Shown in pieces: positions 34,523 through 35,765 of a DNA stretch of 35,765 nt (positions within the stretch are counted from its first letter, which is position 1; each line of letters begins with the position of its first letter). The notes beneath the pieces were generated by a model. The model ran no database searches, was not told the origin of the DNA, and saw only the letters and a list, made by a program, of their open reading frames with translations. Position numbers and translations under genes: made by a program. The stretch covers positions 1 through 35,765 of the forward strand of contig CAOKOS010000023.1 of NCBI GenBank assembly GCA_948470255.1, in the 5' to 3' direction. This DNA comes from an uncultured Lachnotalea sp. Lineage in GTDB: Bacteria; Bacillota; Clostridia; Lachnospirales; Lachnospiraceae.

Positions 34523-35155
34523 ATGAAGAGAATAAAAATCGAAGGTGCGGTGCTGGGGATGCTCGGCACCAACTGTTATTTTATCAATAATACGGAGACG
34601 GACGAAGTAGTCCTTGTGGATCCGGCAGACAACGCGGGCGCCATACGGGACTGGTGTTTGAGTAATAAAAAAGCGCCGGTGGCGATTCTCCTGACCCATG
34701 GGCATTATGACCATATGCTGGCGGCAGACCAGCTCCGCAGGGATTTCTCCATCAAGATTTATGGGGCGGAAGCAGAAAAGGAGCTTTTGGAAGATGCGTC
34801 CATGAATTTGTCGGCCATGTGGAGCCGCCCGGTCACATTAAAGGCAGATGATTTTCTGAAGGATGGAGATATACTGCCTATGGCTGGAACAGATATCCAG
34901 GTGATTGCCACACCGGGGCACACAGCGGGAGGGCTTTGCTATTATATCAAAGAAGAGGGTGTGCTCTTTAGCGGCGATACACTTTTTGCAGGATCCTATG
35001 GACGGACGGATTTTCCCACATCCTCCATGGCGGATCTGGCCCGTTCGGTGAGGGAGAAGCTCCTTGTGCTGCCGGAGGATACCATGGTTTATCCAGGCCA
35101 CGGGGAGAGTACCACCATCGGGTATGAGAGGGAATATAACCCCCTCAGCAGATAG
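34523..35155 (+). CDS. MBL-fold metallo-hydrolase, glyoxalase II-like
   Basis: The 210-residue metallo-beta-lactamase-fold protein has the zinc motif THGHYDH (58-64), PGHTAGG, GDTLFAGSYGRTD and YPGHGESTTIG, in the order of glyoxalase II-type hydrolases. It lacks the C-terminal substrate domain of true glyoxalase II, so the substrate is open; thioesters are the common guess. The gene follows rel by 18 bp and precedes the isochorismatase-type gene by 22 bp. A rel-MBL-hemZ order is frequent in Clostridia. Confidence 0.92.
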   Translation: MKRIKIEGAVLGMLGTNCYFINNTETDEVVLVDPADNAGAIRDWCLSNKKAPVAILLTHGHYDHMLAADQLRRDFSIKIYGAEAEKELLEDASMNLSAMWSRPVTLKADDFLKDGDILPMAGTDIQVIATPGHTAGGLCYYIKEEGVLFSGDTLFAGSYGRTDFPTSSMADLARSVREKLLVLPEDTMVYPGHGESTTIGYEREYNPLSR

Positions 35156-35177
35156 GGTAAGGACGGGAGGGAAACGT

Positions 35178-35705
35178 ATGCAGAATATTTTGGTGGTTGT
35201 GGATATGCAGAATGATTTTATAACAGGAGCCCTTGGGACGAAAGAAGCTCTGGGGATTGTGCCGCAGGCTGTAAAGGTGGTCAGGGAATTTCCGGGGAGG
35301 GTATTATTTACCCGCGATACCCATGGGGAAGATTATCTGGAAACACAGGAAGGGAAAAACCTTCCGGTTCCCCACTGTATCCGGGAGACGAAAGGATGGC
35401 AGATCTGCCCGGAGCTTGAACCCTTCTGCCGGGAGGCGCCCATTGATAAAGTGACCTTTGGTTCCTCCGGGCTTTCTGAGATATTGACGAAGGCCAATGA
35501 GGCTGAAGCCGTGGGAACCATCACCTTTATCGGGCTTTGTACGGATATCTGCGTGATTTCCAACGCACTTTTGGCAAAAGCATTTTTGCCGGAGGCGAAG
35601 ATCATAGTGGATGCATCTGCCTGTGCAGGAGTCACGCCACAGAGTCACCGGACTGCCCTTGAGGCCATGAAAATGTGTCAGATCCAGGTGGTGGGAGAGT
35701 CATGA
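35178..35705 (+). CDS. Isochorismatase-family cysteine hydrolase (nicotinamidase-like)
   Basis: The 175-residue enzyme has the catalytic triad of the family: D9 in VVDMQNDF, K91 in DKVTFGS, and C125 in LCTDICV. The overall length and the PVPHCIRET segment are close to bacterial nicotinamidases (PncA), which convert nicotinamide to nicotinate, but the metal-binding residues typical of PncA are not clear. Another amidase substrate is possible. GGGAGG lies 7 nt before the ATG at 35178; the longer frame to 35064 overlaps the preceding gene. The stop overlaps the hemZ start by 4 bp. Confidence 0.87.
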   Translation: MQNILVVVDMQNDFITGALGTKEALGIVPQAVKVVREFPGRVLFTRDTHGEDYLETQEGKNLPVPHCIRETKGWQICPELEPFCREAPIDKVTFGSSGLSEILTKANEAEAVGTITFIGLCTDICVISNALLAKAFLPEAKIIVDASACAGVTPQSHRTALEAMKMCQIQVVGES

Positions 35706-35765
35706 TCTATCTGAAACTCAGCGAGGAAAATTTTGAATATGACGTGAGGGGGCTTCTGACCTCTT
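35702..35765 (+). CDS. hemZ: Start of HemZ-type radical SAM oxidase (partial)
   Basis: The last 64 bases encode 21 codons beginning MIYLKLSEENFEYDVRGLL. This resembles the N-terminus of HemZ, the coproporphyrinogen III dehydrogenase-like radical SAM protein that often follows rel and an MBL-fold gene in Clostridia. The ATG overlaps the previous stop codon (ATGA). The radical SAM cysteine motif lies beyond the window, so the call rests on the N-terminus and gene order only. Confidence 0.6.
   Translation, partial: MIYLKLSEENFEYDVRGLLTS

Overview
The window reads as an ordinary chromosomal stretch of a low-to-moderate G+C Firmicute, most likely a member of the Lachnospiraceae (Clostridia). The support is the strong AAGGAGG-type ribosome sites, the frequent TTG and GTG starts, consensus sigma-A promoters, and family content (HAAS/DUF1700, CmpB-type membrane protein, DUF1846, Crh-like HPr, HemZ). 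The gene order hprK-murB-whiA-crh-dnaE-pfkA-rel-MBL-hemZ also points to Clostridia. No tRNA, rRNA, CRISPR array, intact insertion sequence or prophage was seen. The species cannot be fixed from this sequence alone.

Layout. Bases 1-181 hold a duplicated 55-bp palindromic repeat with hairpins between the copies. Bases 202-2269 (minus) are a response regulator and a seven-helix membrane histidine kinase. Bases 2519-3446 (minus) are dtd and a DUF1700 membrane protein behind a perfect-consensus promoter and a 13-bp leader hairpin. Bases 3700-3900 encode a tiny Asn/Ser/Gln-repeat protein, followed by a rhodanese domain protein. Bases 4363-8057 form an operon of an RlmL-type RNA methyltransferase, a papain-like lipoprotein protease, the RdgB nucleotide pyrophosphatase and a YfcE-type phosphoesterase.

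Bases 8208-13281 are a five-gene Nik/Dpp-type ABC importer (lipoprotein, two permeases, two ATPases). A CmpB-type membrane protein follows, converging on a MerR regulator. That regulator is divergent from a MATE exporter whose promoter has the 19-bp spacer and central dyad expected of MerR control. Then come a DUF1846 protein and pyrG (convergent, sharing a 15-bp-stem terminator), ftsH and uvrC.

The right third is the conserved hprK-murB / whiA-crh / dnaE-pfkA-rel block, then an MBL-fold hydrolase, an isochorismatase-family hydrolase and the first 21 codons of hemZ at the edge. HprK and its likely substrate, a Crh-type protein with Ser46 but no His15, lie in the same block, so carbon-catabolite signalling is a clear theme. 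rapZ and yvcK, which precede whiA in Bacillus subtilis, are absent between murB and whiA.

I did not find evidence for a wholly new biological system. The points most worth checking are the Glu15/His17 Crh-like protein, the low-complexity repeat protein at 3700, the shortened LuxR-type DNA-binding domain, the MerR/MATE operator and the repeat at the left edge. Several obvious ATG starts are contradicted by promoters or ribosome sites, and the starts given here are corrected accordingly.
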